A stretch of 43,005 nt of DNA from Balneolia bacterium (GTDB lineage Bacteria; Bacteroidota; Rhodothermia; Balneolales; Cyclonatronaceae), in the NCBI GenBank assembly GCA_003555145.1, contig PWID01000111.1:1-43005 (forward strand). The letters run 5' to 3'. Within the stretch, counting starts at the first letter, position 1, and each line of letters opens with the position of its first letter. Below are positions 8,179 through 16,714 of the stretch, in pieces. Under the pieces are notes generated by a model. It saw nothing but the letters and a program-made list of their open reading frames with translations, made no database searches and was not told where the DNA came from. The position numbers and the translations under genes are program-made.

Positions 8179-9762
8179 TTACTGCTTCCGTTTAAGAAAT
8201 ACGCCAGAGAGACCGGTCAGGGCCATAAAAAGCATCAGAAAGTTAAACCAGTCTCCGTGGCGCACATAAAATGTTTTGTGCTCGTAAACAGGAACTTCAA
8301 GCTCAAAAGCAGTTCTGGTCCAGTATTCTGTTTTAGTGTGAGGCCGGCCATCGGCGGTAATCATGCCTGAGATGCCATTATTGGCACTTCTCACGACCGC
8401 ACGCCGGGTTTCGATGGCCCGCAGCCTGGCGAACTCATAGTGCTGAATATGTCCGCTTGTATTTCCCCACCAGCCGTCGTTTGTTATAACGGTGATGAAG
8501 CCTGCGTTTTTCACAACGCTTCGGCGTACTACATCAGGAAATACGGAATCGTAGCAAACAACAGCCGGGGAGGATGGGCCGTTGGTGCTGTCGAAGAGAA
8601 TCATCTCCGTACCTCTTCCGAAACCCGTAACTTCGCCCCAGTTTACAGGAAGCGGAGTCCTGCTGAGTGCATGTGCAAACGGCATACGTTCAACTATGGG
8701 AACCAGCCTTATTTTGTTGTAGAAATTCATGCTGCCATCGGGATAATAAGCAACCGCGCTGTTAAAGTAATTAAACGCGCGGCCTTCTCTGTCGGTTCGA
8801 TGCACGCGTGGTGCCTCTTCATCTTCATAATACATAAAAAAAGGAGCGCCGGTAACGACAGGAATACCCCACTCGGCTGCTTTACTGAGCAGATGCCGGT
8901 CGTTGTAGGATTTAAAAAGCTGATCCACGCCACCCATTAGTGCATTCTCGGGCCAGAACATAATTTGCGTCTGATCGGTAACTACGGAATCCATCATGGC
9001 GGTGAGTTCAAGCAGGGGAGTTGTCGTATCGTTATAGCCGGCAATGGGCAGGTATGAATCGTAGTTTGGCTGGGCAATTACTACATGGACCGTTTCATCG
9101 GTCTCGAGGTCCAGGTTCCATAACATCACTAAAGAAAGCAGTGCAGAAAAAAACCAGATTGATGTGCCGGAGATAAAGCTTTTGGTCTGCCAGAAACTTG
9201 TTTTTGCGTTTACGGATTTGGATGCGTTCAGGATGCCATCATACAAGAAATAGGATACTGTAATAGTGAGAAATGAGACCGATAAAAAGCCTGTGAACTC
9301 AATATACTGAACCGCCCAGGTGTGCGTGGACCATGCGTTGGCAAGAATGAGCCAAGGCCATGCCAAATCCCATTTAAGGTGCAGCCATTCATAGGTTACC
9401 CATACGCCTGAACTCAAAATACCGGCCAGCCAAACTGAAGAGAACCGTTTTACTATCAGGTGCATCAGACCGAATACGACTGCCATTATGGCGCTGTTGG
9501 CAAGTATGGCGGCAGTACCACCAACAACCGTGGCCATGGTAAGCCAGTAGGTGCCTATTATATTCCAAACCAGAAAGGCGGGGTAGCTGTGGTAGGCAGC
9601 ATCACGGAATCCGTTACTTAAGTGAGAGAGGCGAAAAAGAAGGATAAAAGCGGCAAAAAGCAGGAATGGGAACGGAAAAGGAGAAAAGCTTAGTCCCATG
9701 AGTACTCCCGCCAGCCCGGACAGTATCCACTTGTTTCTAATGTTCATAATGCGGTTGATCAA
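8179..9762 (-). CDS. lnt: apolipoprotein N-acyltransferase
   Basis: Inner-membrane enzyme that adds the third acyl chain to lipoproteins. Of 527 residues, the first half contains multiple transmembrane segments and the second half a nitrilase-like domain with the E-K-C triad: E272 in FWPENALMG, K350 in YNKIRLVP and C403 in VVCYDSVFP. The NDGWWGNTSGHIQHYEFARLRAIE run that follows is typical of Lnt. One further membrane helix lies near the C-terminus. It overlaps the rsmI stop by four bases (ATGA), so it is coupled to that gene. Confidence 0.95.
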   Translation of the reverse strand: MINRIMNIRNKWILSGLAGVLMGLSFSPFPFPFLLFAAFILLFRLSHLSNGFRDAAYHSYPAFLVWNIIGTYWLTMATVVGGTAAILANSAIMAVVFGLMHLIVKRFSSVWLAGILSSGVWVTYEWLHLKWDLAWPWLILANAWSTHTWAVQYIEFTGFLSVSFLTITVSYFLYDGILNASKSVNAKTSFWQTKSFISGTSIWFFSALLSLVMLWNLDLETDETVHVVIAQPNYDSYLPIAGYNDTTTPLLELTAMMDSVVTDQTQIMFWPENALMGGVDQLFKSYNDRHLLSKAAEWGIPVVTGAPFFMYYEDEEAPRVHRTDREGRAFNYFNSAVAYYPDGSMNFYNKIRLVPIVERMPFAHALSRTPLPVNWGEVTGFGRGTEMILFDSTNGPSSPAVVCYDSVFPDVVRRSVVKNAGFITVITNDGWWGNTSGHIQHYEFARLRAIETRRAVVRSANNGISGMITADGRPHTKTEYWTRTAFELEVPVYEHKTFYVRHGDWFNFLMLFMALTGLSGVFLKRKQ

Positions 9763-10499
9763 TTTACGTCCTCTTCTGAATACGATTTCCCTGCCAGCAG
9801 AAAAACGAATTCGCCTTTTTGTTTAGATCGGGTTGAGAATTCATCATAAAGCTCACGAAGCGAACCCCGACGGATTTCTTCATACATTTTGGTTAGCTCA
9901 CGGCCTACTGCACAAAGACGATTTTCATCGGTGTGCTCGAGCAGTTCTTTCATCAGCTTAACGATGCGGTGAGGACTTTCATATAAAATGATGGTGCGTT
10001 CTTCTTCAACCAGTAGTTTGATTCGGGTTTGTCGGCCTTTCTTTTGGGGCAGGAAGCCCTCAAACACAAACCGGTCGGAGGGGAGGCCGCTTGCTGCCAG
10101 CGCTGTAACTGCCGCTACCGGCCCGGGTATGGGAACTACAGGAATGCCGGCCTGATGGGCCGCACGCGCCAGCAGGAAACCGGGATCGGAAATGGCGGGC
10201 ATGCCAGCATCACTAATGAGCGCTACCGATTCGCCTGCCTGAATTCGGTTTATAAGCTCCGGAGTTTTGCCATGCTCATTATGCTGGTGATACGAAGTGA
10301 GTGGTGTCCTGATAGACATATTTCTCAAAAAAGAACCGCTGGTCCGGGTGTCTTCACACGCAATTACGGAAACCGTATCAAGAATATCGCGTGCCCTTGG
10401 GCTGAAATCGTATTGATTTCCGATTGGAGTGCCGACCAAATACAACTTTCCGCTTTCTGCTTGTTGAGTTGGACTGCTTTTTAAGGGTTGAGGCTCCAT
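9759..10499 (-). CDS. rsmI: 16S rRNA (cytidine(1402)-2'-O)-methyltransferase
   Basis: SAM-dependent methyltransferase of the tetrapyrrole methylase fold acting on C1402 of 16S rRNA. Clear family blocks: LVGTPIGN, ACEDTRTSGSFL, YHQHNE, LISDAGMPAISDPGF, PIPGPVAAVTALAASGLP and FEGFLPQKKGR. Length 246 is slightly shorter than the E. coli enzyme. It is the first gene of a two-gene unit with lnt, joined by a four-base overlap. Confidence 0.95.
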   Translation of the reverse strand: MEPQPLKSSPTQQAESGKLYLVGTPIGNQYDFSPRARDILDTVSVIACEDTRTSGSFLRNMSIRTPLTSYHQHNEHGKTPELINRIQAGESVALISDAGMPAISDPGFLLARAAHQAGIPVVPIPGPVAAVTALAASGLPSDRFVFEGFLPQKKGRQTRIKLLVEEERTIILYESPHRIVKLMKELLEHTDENRLCAVGRELTKMYEEIRRGSLRELYDEFSTRSKQKGEFVFLLAGKSYSEEDVN

Positions 10500-10572
10500 A
10501 ATTCGTTTTGTTTCGTATACTCTGTGATAGTTGCCCGTGCGGTGGAAACCGGCGCCGGTCTGCGTGTCCGTT

Positions 10573-10604
10573 CGAAGGTAGTGATAAAATCGAAATTATT
10601 GGAA
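10573..10604 (-). promoter_or_regulatory. possible promoter for rsmI-lnt
   Basis: Read on the minus strand: TTC (10604-10602), a 21-base spacer and TACCTTCG (10580-10573), each one base from the Bacteroidota consensus. It lies about 75 bases before the rsmI start. Downstream of it, at 10548-10559, is a perfect 12-base GC-rich palindrome, ACCGGCGCCGGT. Confidence 0.3.
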
Positions 10605-10758
10605 CATATCCGCTGTTATTGCAATCTGTAATTACATGTCATTGCCCTTTTTCAATTTTAAAGATGAGCCCGTATTTGTAAATTAGGCCCTCCTGATTAA
10701 ATAACAGAAAAAGCTGTATTGAACTCTCACAACCAATACGTAGAACGGAAGATAAATT

Positions 10759-11145
10759 ATGAGTATGAAAAATTTTAAAGCAACCGGTTTAAACCACATC
10801 ACCCTAAGGGTTAATGATATAGACCTTGCGGAGAAGTTCTATGGTGAACTTCTTGGTTTTGAACTGGAAAAGAAGATGGGCCGGAGTATGGCTGTGTACC
10901 GTATTGGAACCGACTCCATCGTTCTTGTTGAAGCTGAAACGAGCTACAATCGCGACTCCAAAGATTACCGTGTAGACCATTTTGGGTTTACGGTACCTAA
11001 ATCTGAAATCGTGGATGAGGTAGCCGCTTTTATGAAAGAGAATGAGGTGACCATCCTCAGTGGGCCTGCTAACCGTAAAAAAGGCCGTTTTTTGTTTATC
11101 TCTGATCCAGATGGCAACATGATCGAAATTTTCAGCGAAGAATAG
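10759..11145 (+). CDS. VOC-family protein (glyoxalase / dioxygenase fold)
   Basis: A single vicinal-oxygen-chelate domain of 128 residues. It begins with GLNHITLRVNDIDLAEKFY (H13 is the usual first metal ligand), has VDHFGFTVP in the middle and ends DPDGNMIEIFS, with E123 as the likely last metal ligand. Proteins of this kind include glyoxalase I, fosfomycin-resistance enzymes and dioxygenases; the substrate cannot be chosen from sequence alone. It stands alone, about 260 bases after the divergent rsmI and about 250 before grpE. GC content and codon use look like the neighbours. Confidence 0.85.
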   Translation: MSMKNFKATGLNHITLRVNDIDLAEKFYGELLGFELEKKMGRSMAVYRIGTDSIVLVEAETSYNRDSKDYRVDHFGFTVPKSEIVDEVAAFMKENEVTILSGPANRKKGRFLFISDPDGNMIEIFSEE

Positions 11146-11393
11146 CGTAGTACTACAAGCTGGGAAACTTATACAATGGAGAATGTTTTAAATCCGGGCG
11201 AATCAATCATAATGGCATGAATGTGCACTTCTGTCCGTTAAGTTTAAAACAATCTCCTTTGGTATGATATTTGCTAACTCTCTGAACAAAAGGCCGTTGG
11301 TGCGAATTCGCCCGTCAAAAAGAACTTTAGTTAACAACAAATTACGGCTCAAGGATTTAATTATTGAAGTACCGAAAATTATTTGAACAATTT

Positions 11394-11963
11394 ATGAGCG
11401 ACAAAAAAGTAAAAGATATCGATTCTGAAGAACTGGATACTGTTGAGGAATCTAATAACGAGGCCCGGGAGTCTGTTGAATCAGAAAACGAACTGAGCGC
11501 AGAAGAGCTACTGGAAGAAAATGAAAAGCTGAGAGATGAGGTCAATCAAAAAAATGACCAGATTCTCCGTAAAGTAGCTGAGTTTGAAAATCTCCGGAAG
11601 CGTACTCAAAGAGAAAGGGTACAGCTGTATGATGATGCGAAAATAAACGCCATCAAGGATTTACTGCCGGTTTATGATGATCTGGAACGAAGCATCAATA
11701 ATATCCCTGAAAGTGTAGATAAGTCTTTCGCACAGGGTATCAAGCTTGTGTACAATAAATTCAGCAATGTTCTGGAGCAGATGGGGGTCGAGTCGATTAG
11801 TGATAAGGATGTGCCTTTTAACGTAGATTTGCACGATGCGCTGCTCAGACAGCCGTCGCCTGATGACAAAACCGAAAGTAACACCGTGCTTCAGGTGCTG
11901 GAAACAGGCTATAAGCTTGGCGACAAGGTAATCCGACATGCTAAAGTGATTGTAAGCGAGTAA
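11394..11963 (+). CDS. grpE: nucleotide exchange factor GrpE
   Basis: Co-chaperone that releases ADP from DnaK. It has the usual acidic N-terminus, a long coiled coil (about residues 40-90) and the conserved EFENLRKRTQRE and DDLERSI segments, then the small C-terminal beta domain ending in a GYKLGDKVIRHAKVIV motif. From ATG 11394 it has 189-190 residues. A TTG at 11364, with AAGGA eight bases upstream, would add ten residues (MKYRKLFEQF) and cannot be ruled out. dnaJ follows after seven bases; dnaK and hrcA are not here. No CIRCE inverted repeat was found in the 248-base upstream gap. Confidence 0.93.
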   Translation: MSDKKVKDIDSEELDTVEESNNEARESVESENELSAEELLEENEKLRDEVNQKNDQILRKVAEFENLRKRTQRERVQLYDDAKINAIKDLLPVYDDLERSINNIPESVDKSFAQGIKLVYNKFSNVLEQMGVESISDKDVPFNVDLHDALLRQPSPDDKTESNTVLQVLETGYKLGDKVIRHAKVIVSE

Positions 11964-11970
11964 ATCAGAT

Positions 11971-13125
11971 ATGAGTAAAAGAGATTATTACGAAGTTTTA
12001 GGAGTTTCCAAGGGTGCTAACGCCGACGAGATTAAGCGTGCGTACCGCAAAAAAGCTATGCAGTATCATCCTGACCGAAATGCAGATGATCCTACGGCTG
12101 AAACCAAATTTAAGGAAGCTGCTGAAGCCTTCGATGTGCTTAAAGATGATAACAAACGTGCCCGCTACGATCAGTTTGGCCATGCCGGAATGAACGGCGG
12201 CGGTTTTGGCGGCGGCGGAGCTAGTTATCAGGATGTCGATTTCGAGGATATTTTCAGCCGCTTTGGTGATATTTTTGGAGGTGCAGCAGGAGGACAACAG
12301 CAGCGCGGGCGTGGAAGACGTTCAGCAGGAGTGCCCGGCAATGATATGAAAATGACCATCAAGCTAACGATGGAAGAGATTGCTTTTGGAACTGAGAAAA
12401 AGCTGAAGGTCAAGAAATACTCGAAGTGTAATTCCTGCAAAGGAACCGGAGCTGAAACCGACGAAGACTTCATGACCTGCTCCACATGCAGCGGATCTGG
12501 TGAATTGCGTCAGGTATCCCGCACCATGTTCGGCTCGTTTGTAAACGTGCAGCCTTGCCCGTCCTGCAATGGGGAAGGCCGTACTATTAAAAGTAAATGT
12601 AATTCTTGCGGCGGCGATGGCCGTACAAGGAATGAAGAAACGATTTCCGTTAAAATTCCGTCTGGCGTTTCCACCAACAATTACATCACCTTAAGAGGAC
12701 AGGGAAATGCAGGACTTCGAGGCGGACCTGCCGGAGATCTCATTGTTGTAATTGAGGAAAAAGAGCATGAATACTTCGAACGCGATGGCGATCATATTTT
12801 TTATGATCTTCAGATAAGCATTCCTGACGCTATTCTTGGTACAGAAGTTGAAGTGCCCACGCTTAAAGGAAAGGCTAAACTTCGCGTGGAGCCGGGTACA
12901 CAATCCGGCAAGTTGCTTCGTATGAAAGAGAAGGGTATACAGCGCCTGAACTCAAGCATGCGCGGCGATCAGTTCGTTCGGGTAAATGTGTTCATCCCGA
13001 AGAAAATTAGCGATTCAGAGCGGAAGCTTGTTGAAGAACTCGCTTCAGCTGATCATTTCGATCCGTTAAAACAAACCGATTCTGAGAACGGATTTTTCTC
13101 CCGACTCAAAAATATTTTTAGCTAA
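11971..13125 (+). CDS. dnaJ: chaperone DnaJ
   Basis: Hsp40 co-chaperone that delivers substrates to DnaK and stimulates its ATPase. Complete class I layout in 384 residues: J domain with HPD at 33-35, a Gly/Phe-rich linker (about 73-110), four zinc-finger CxxCxGxG repeats (CNSCKGTG, CSTCSGSG, CPSCNGEG, CNSCGGDG) and the two C-terminal beta-sandwich domains. It is co-transcribed with grpE. The start codon is preceded by the string ATCAGAT, which also precedes the queD start. Confidence 0.97.
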   Translation: MSKRDYYEVLGVSKGANADEIKRAYRKKAMQYHPDRNADDPTAETKFKEAAEAFDVLKDDNKRARYDQFGHAGMNGGGFGGGGASYQDVDFEDIFSRFGDIFGGAAGGQQQRGRGRRSAGVPGNDMKMTIKLTMEEIAFGTEKKLKVKKYSKCNSCKGTGAETDEDFMTCSTCSGSGELRQVSRTMFGSFVNVQPCPSCNGEGRTIKSKCNSCGGDGRTRNEETISVKIPSGVSTNNYITLRGQGNAGLRGGPAGDLIVVIEEKEHEYFERDGDHIFYDLQISIPDAILGTEVEVPTLKGKAKLRVEPGTQSGKLLRMKEKGIQRLNSSMRGDQFVRVNVFIPKKISDSERKLVEELASADHFDPLKQTDSENGFFSRLKNIFS

Positions 13126-13199
13126 AGGCATTTTTAAGCGCTTTTAGCCGTTCATGCTAGGCTACTAACATCACACTTTACACACTAACACTTAGAATT

Positions 13200-13712
13200 A
13201 TGGCTTTTCGCCTGTTTACTTTCTCAACACTTTTCCTGCTAGTGCTCTCGGCTTCTTTTGCCAATGCACAGGATTCATCTCTTGATGACGAACAGAAAGC
13301 TGCTGTAGAGTCGGCTGTATTTACCGATTGGGATGGCAACGAGGTAAGCGTTTCCGACTTCGAAGGCAAAACTATAATGATCGACTTCTGGGAAACCTGG
13401 TGCAGCCCGTGTATTGCGGTAATGCCAACGCTTAATAAATTGATGGATGACTACAGCGACGACTTTGTTGTTGTGGCTGTTTCTCCAGGCTGGTCGGATA
13501 CCGAAGATGTTGTTCGTCGCTTTATAGATGCACACGATTACAACTTTGTTTTTGTGCATGGTGATGAGCTTGCCACCAAGCTTCAGATTCGCGGCTTGCC
13601 ATATAAAGTGTTTGTGAATCCCGATGGAACATTTAATAAGGCTGAAACTGGTTCCAGGGGGCCTGAGCGTGAGTACAACACTATTAGTGAACTCATCGAA
13701 GCCAATCGCTGA
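13200..13712 (+). CDS. secreted TlpA-like thioredoxin-fold protein
   Basis: A 170-residue exported protein: signal peptide with core FLLVLSASFANA (cleavage near residue 23) and a TlpA/redoxin domain. The redox motif is WCSPC (C68, C71) after VSDFEGKTIMIDFWET, and the cis-proline segment is RGLPYKVFVNPDG. It probably acts as a periplasmic thiol-disulfide reductase, for instance in cytochrome c maturation or protein repair, but the partner is unknown. It lies 74 bases after dnaJ and is closed by a strong terminator, so it may share the heat-shock transcript or have its own promoter. Confidence 0.85.
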   Translation: MAFRLFTFSTLFLLVLSASFANAQDSSLDDEQKAAVESAVFTDWDGNEVSVSDFEGKTIMIDFWETWCSPCIAVMPTLNKLMDDYSDDFVVVAVSPGWSDTEDVVRRFIDAHDYNFVFVHGDELATKLQIRGLPYKVFVNPDGTFNKAETGSRGPEREYNTISELIEANR

Positions 13713-13733
13713 TAGCTCAATTTACATCCTGCC

Positions 13734-13775
13734 AAAAAAGCCCTTAAGATGCATAACCATCTTAAGGGCTTTTTT
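13734..13775 (+). terminator. strong Rho-independent terminator
   Basis: A perfect 18-base inverted repeat (arms 13734-13751 and 13758-13775, core GCCCTTAAGATG) with a six-base loop and an A-tract / T-tract on either side. It would end the transcript of the thioredoxin-like gene and, being symmetric, could act in both directions. Confidence 0.93.
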
Positions 13776-13890
13776 GTGCTTCGAATTTGTATAGGTTGAT
13801 GCATTACCAGATCAGATTTTAACTGTAGTGCATTTTTATAATTTAGCTGTTAAGGGACTTGTTTTCAAGCGAATAGAAAAAATAAACTCG

Positions 13891-13919
13891 TTGATTATCG
13901 GCTCTGAATTTGGTAGAAT
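13891..13919 (+). promoter_or_regulatory. possible promoter for the ankyrin gene
   Basis: TTGATT (13891-13896), a 17-base spacer and TAGAAT (13914-13919) resemble a general sigma-70 promoter. The spacer also holds TGAATTTG, one base from the Bacteroidota -7 box, so the exact element is uncertain. It lies about 50 bases before the gene. Confidence 0.35.
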
Positions 13920-13969
13920 TAAAGTAGCTTCTTAACTAAAATTACTATCCTGAAGAACGGAGTATGACT

Positions 13970-14359
13970 ATGGGAAATACCAAATTTCTTGATGCCGTTG
14001 AAAGTGGAAACCTGGACGAAGTGAGCGCGATGCTGGGGTCGGGTACAGACCCCAACACAATGGATGAGCACAATCGCACGGCTGCATATAAAGCGGCAAA
14101 AAAAGGACATCTTAATATTTTGAAAAAACTGGCTGAAAGCGGTGCAGACCTAAATATTATTGATAACCGGGGTACCAATGCCCTCTACTGGGCAGCGTTA
14201 AACGGGCATAATGATGTAGCAGCTTATTTACTTGAAAATGAGGCCCGCACAGATGTAATCGATGATCGTGGCTGGACTATTATGGATCATGTTGAAAGTG
14301 CAGGAAACAAAGACATGCATTCCTTGCTGGATTCATATCAAAGCAAAGCACATGTATAG
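13970..14359 (+). CDS. small ankyrin-repeat protein
   Basis: A 129-residue protein made of about four ankyrin repeats; recognisable repeat cores are DEHNRTAAYKAAKKGHLNIL and DNRGTNALYWAALNGHNDV, each followed by a LLENEA/LAESGAD-type helix end. There is no signal peptide, membrane segment or other domain, so it is probably a cytoplasmic protein-binding module of unknown partner. ATG 13970 is chosen because GGAG lies seven bases upstream; ATG 13964 in the same frame is too close to that site. Terminators on both sides make it a single-gene unit. Confidence 0.8.
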   Translation: MGNTKFLDAVESGNLDEVSAMLGSGTDPNTMDEHNRTAAYKAAKKGHLNILKKLAESGADLNIIDNRGTNALYWAALNGHNDVAAYLLENEARTDVIDDRGWTIMDHVESAGNKDMHSLLDSYQSKAHV

Positions 14360-14402
14360 ACAATAAACCAAACAACGTTTCTTTTTTAAAGATTAAACTA
14401 TT

Positions 14403-14433
14403 ATCCGGGCAGGTTATGCTGTCCGGATTTTTT
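14403..14433 (+). terminator. Rho-independent terminator after the ankyrin gene
   Basis: Stem arms ATCCGGGCAG (14403-14412) and CTGTCCGGAT (14419-14428) pair with one G-T wobble around a six-base loop and run into a T-tract. Confidence 0.85.
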
Positions 14434-14462
14434 GTTTTAAGGGGCCTTATAGATTTATGATG

Positions 14463-14505
14463 ATTACGGCAGAGCTTATTGAGATTAGAATGGTTTTGCC
14501 GTAAT
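14463..14505. promoter_or_regulatory. inverted repeat overlapping the aguBA promoter, likely operator
   Basis: A perfect nine-base inverted repeat, ATTACGGCA (14463-14471) and TGCCGTAAT (14497-14505), with a 25-base spacer. Its arms lie just upstream of the predicted -33 TTG and across the predicted -7 box, the geometry expected for a dimeric repressor site. Which regulator binds is not evident from the window. Confidence 0.5.
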
Positions 14506-14509
14506 TTAG
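14479..14509 (+). promoter_or_regulatory. probable Bacteroidota-type promoter for aguB-aguA
   Basis: TTG at 14479-14481, a 20-base spacer and TAATTTAG at 14502-14509 (one base off TAnnTTTG). The spacer length equals that of the promoter at 1177. Transcription would start near 14514, about 65 bases before ATG 14580; this makes the upstream GTG at 14535 less needed as a start. Confidence 0.48.
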
Positions 14510-14579
14510 CGACCCCTCGTAAGATTCTTATTCAGTGCCATTCACACAACCCCGGCGCAGATTCACTTCTCTAAAAGCC

Positions 14580-15449
14580 ATGCCCGAAAAAATTAAATTA
14601 GGCCTCATACAGACCAGTTCGGAAGCCACGCATGACGGCAACGTAGAAAAAACGTTTTCGTTAATTCGTGAAGCTGCCAGTAAAGGTGCGCAGATAATTT
14701 GCACGCAGGAGCTTTTTACATCTGATTATTTTTGCCAAAATCATGATGAGGCTCATTTTAATAAGGCAGTAGATTTACCAGGGGGGCTTACCGATGCTAC
14801 TGGCGTTCTTGCCCGCGAGCTCGGCGTTGTTATAATTTCGTCTTTGTTCGAGCGCCGGGAAGCAGGGCTTTACCATAATTCGGCCACTGTTCACGATGCG
14901 GACGGAAGCCTGCTTGGAATCTACCGCAAGATGCATATTCCGGAAGATCCGGGCTTTCATGAAAAGTACTACTTTACCCCGGGTGATACCGGTTTCAAAG
15001 CGTTCGATACAAAGTTCGGACGAATTGGCGTGCTTATCTGCTGGGATCAGTGGTTTCCTGAAGGAGCCAGGTTAACAGCGCTTGAAGGGGCTCAGATTTT
15101 ATTTTATCCGACGGCGATAGGCGTGCTTCCGGAAGAGGATGATGAAGTTAAGCGCGAGTTTATGGACGCATGGGAAATTATGCACAGAAGCCATGCGGTG
15201 GCTAACGGCTGTTACGTGGCTGCTGTAAACCGGGTAGGTCAGGAAAAGGATATCCGGTTTTGGGGTGATAGTTTTGTATCCGGTCCGTTTGGTAAAATTC
15301 TCGCTCAGGCGGGTGATGCCGAGGAAATTCTTATTTCTGAAATTGATTTCTCGCTTATCGAAAAACAGAGACGCACCTGGCCATTTTTGCGCGACCGCCG
15401 TATAGATGCCTATGAGGGGATCTCTAAACGGATGGGGCGAAAAAACTAA
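14580..15449 (+). CDS. aguB: N-carbamoylputrescine amidase
   Basis: Hydrolyses N-carbamoylputrescine to putrescine, CO2 and ammonia, the last step of the agmatine route. It is a nitrilase-superfamily protein of 289 residues with the triad E44 (CTQELF), K117 (YRKMHIPEDPGF) and C154 (LICWDQWFPEGAR); the PEDPGFHEKYYFTPG and AVNRVGQEKD segments fit AguB rather than other amidases. ATG 14580 is preferred; an in-frame GTG at 14535 would add 15 residues. The agmatine deiminase gene follows 65 bases later, which strongly supports the function. Confidence 0.93.
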   Translation: MPEKIKLGLIQTSSEATHDGNVEKTFSLIREAASKGAQIICTQELFTSDYFCQNHDEAHFNKAVDLPGGLTDATGVLARELGVVIISSLFERREAGLYHNSATVHDADGSLLGIYRKMHIPEDPGFHEKYYFTPGDTGFKAFDTKFGRIGVLICWDQWFPEGARLTALEGAQILFYPTAIGVLPEEDDEVKREFMDAWEIMHRSHAVANGCYVAAVNRVGQEKDIRFWGDSFVSGPFGKILAQAGDAEEILISEIDFSLIEKQRRTWPFLRDRRIDAYEGISKRMGRKN

Positions 15450-15514
15450 CTCATTCATCAAATGCATTTCAGGGCTCAAAAGCCATCATTCTTTTATTTA
15501 ACAAGGAAGTATAG

Positions 15515-16576
15515 TTGACAAATTCAGAAAGTCCGGCCGCTAAAGGTTACACAATGCCGGCCGAGTGGAGTAAACATTACGGAACGCTTCTGAGCTGGCC
15601 GGTAAATGCAGAAACCTGGCCCGGAGAGCGACTAGAGAGGGTAGAAAAAGTATACTGCGAAATTATCGGTCATATCGTAAAAGCCGAGCAGCTTCATCTC
15701 ATCGTAAACGACCGAAAGGTAAAAGAGCGGGCATCAGCTAAACTGACAAAAGCCGGCGTTGATGTGAGTCGCATCATTTTTCACGAGCACACCAGCAACG
15801 ACGTCTGGGCCCGTGACTTCGGCCCGATATTTATCCGCAAGGGTGATGGGGGCGAGGTTGCCATCACCAATTGGGAATACAACGCATGGGGCGAAAAGTA
15901 TCCGCCATTCGATTCCGATAACGAGGTGCCTGACCTTATAGCTGATGCTTTAAACATTCAGGTTTTTAATCCCGGCATGGTGCTTGAAGGCGGTTCTATA
16001 GAGACCAACGGAAAAGGAGTGATGTTAACTACAGAATCTGTACTTCTGAATCCGAACCGCAATCCGGATCTGAGTAAAGACGAAATCGAAAGCAGAATGA
16101 AGGCTTTTCTGGGTCAGGAAAAAATCATCTGGCTTAAAAACGGACTTGCCGGAGACGACACCGATGGCCATATCGACGACCTCAGCCGTTTTCTCAACGA
16201 GCGCACCATAATGACCATGATTTCCGAGGATCCTGCTGACGTTAACTACGAATCGCTTCAGGAAAACCTGGAAATCCTGAAACAAGCTACAGACACAGAA
16301 GGACGTCCCTTTCAAATCGTAACGCTACCCATGCCCGAAACAAAAATCGAAGGCACCACCGTAGACGGTTCGGAGCACGTTCCGGCCAGCTATGCGAATT
16401 TCTATTTTATTAATGGAGCAGTGCTGCTTCCGGTTTATGATGAGCGGTATGATCAGCAGGCGATAGATCTTTTTCAGAAGCATTTACCTGATCATACCAT
16501 CATTCCGGTACCGTGCGCGGATCTGGTGTGGGGGCAGGGGAGCATACACTGCATATCGCAGCAGCTGTACAGATAG
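15515..16576 (+). CDS. aguA: agmatine deiminase
   Basis: Converts agmatine to N-carbamoylputrescine and ammonia, the step before AguB. The 353-residue protein has the guanidine-modifying fold: MPAEWSKHYGTLLSWP near the start, NDVWARDFGPIF, GDDTDGHIDDLSRF with catalytic H219, and the nucleophile C346 in WGQGSIHCIS at the C-terminus. The start is TTG 15515, supported by AAGGAA six bases upstream; ATG 15554 is the alternative. No arginine decarboxylase is encoded in the window, so agmatine must come from a gene elsewhere or from outside. Confidence 0.95.
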   Translation: MTNSESPAAKGYTMPAEWSKHYGTLLSWPVNAETWPGERLERVEKVYCEIIGHIVKAEQLHLIVNDRKVKERASAKLTKAGVDVSRIIFHEHTSNDVWARDFGPIFIRKGDGGEVAITNWEYNAWGEKYPPFDSDNEVPDLIADALNIQVFNPGMVLEGGSIETNGKGVMLTTESVLLNPNRNPDLSKDEIESRMKAFLGQEKIIWLKNGLAGDDTDGHIDDLSRFLNERTIMTMISEDPADVNYESLQENLEILKQATDTEGRPFQIVTLPMPETKIEGTTVDGSEHVPASYANFYFINGAVLLPVYDERYDQQAIDLFQKHLPDHTIIPVPCADLVWGQGSIHCISQQLYR

Positions 16577-16714
16577 TATTTGTGTGAGCTTTACCTATCC
16601 ACTTAAACGGCTTTAGCCGGGCGAATAACTGCATATAGTGGGTGATTTATCGCGTTATCTTTTGTAAATTGACCAACTGTAGTTAACAGTAAACCGCAAC
16701 CACATCAGCTTCTT

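Noticed and set aside
8440-8940. Open frame of 166 codons on the plus strand
   Set aside because: It is the shadow of lnt, whose catalytic residues and family motifs are clear on the other strand.
11202-11232. TGGCAT...TGCA considered as a sigma-54 promoter
   Set aside because: The distance between GG and GC is nine, not ten, and other consensus bases are missing.
11146-11393. CIRCE operator before grpE
   Set aside because: No TTAGCACTC / GAGTGCTAA repeat can be found.
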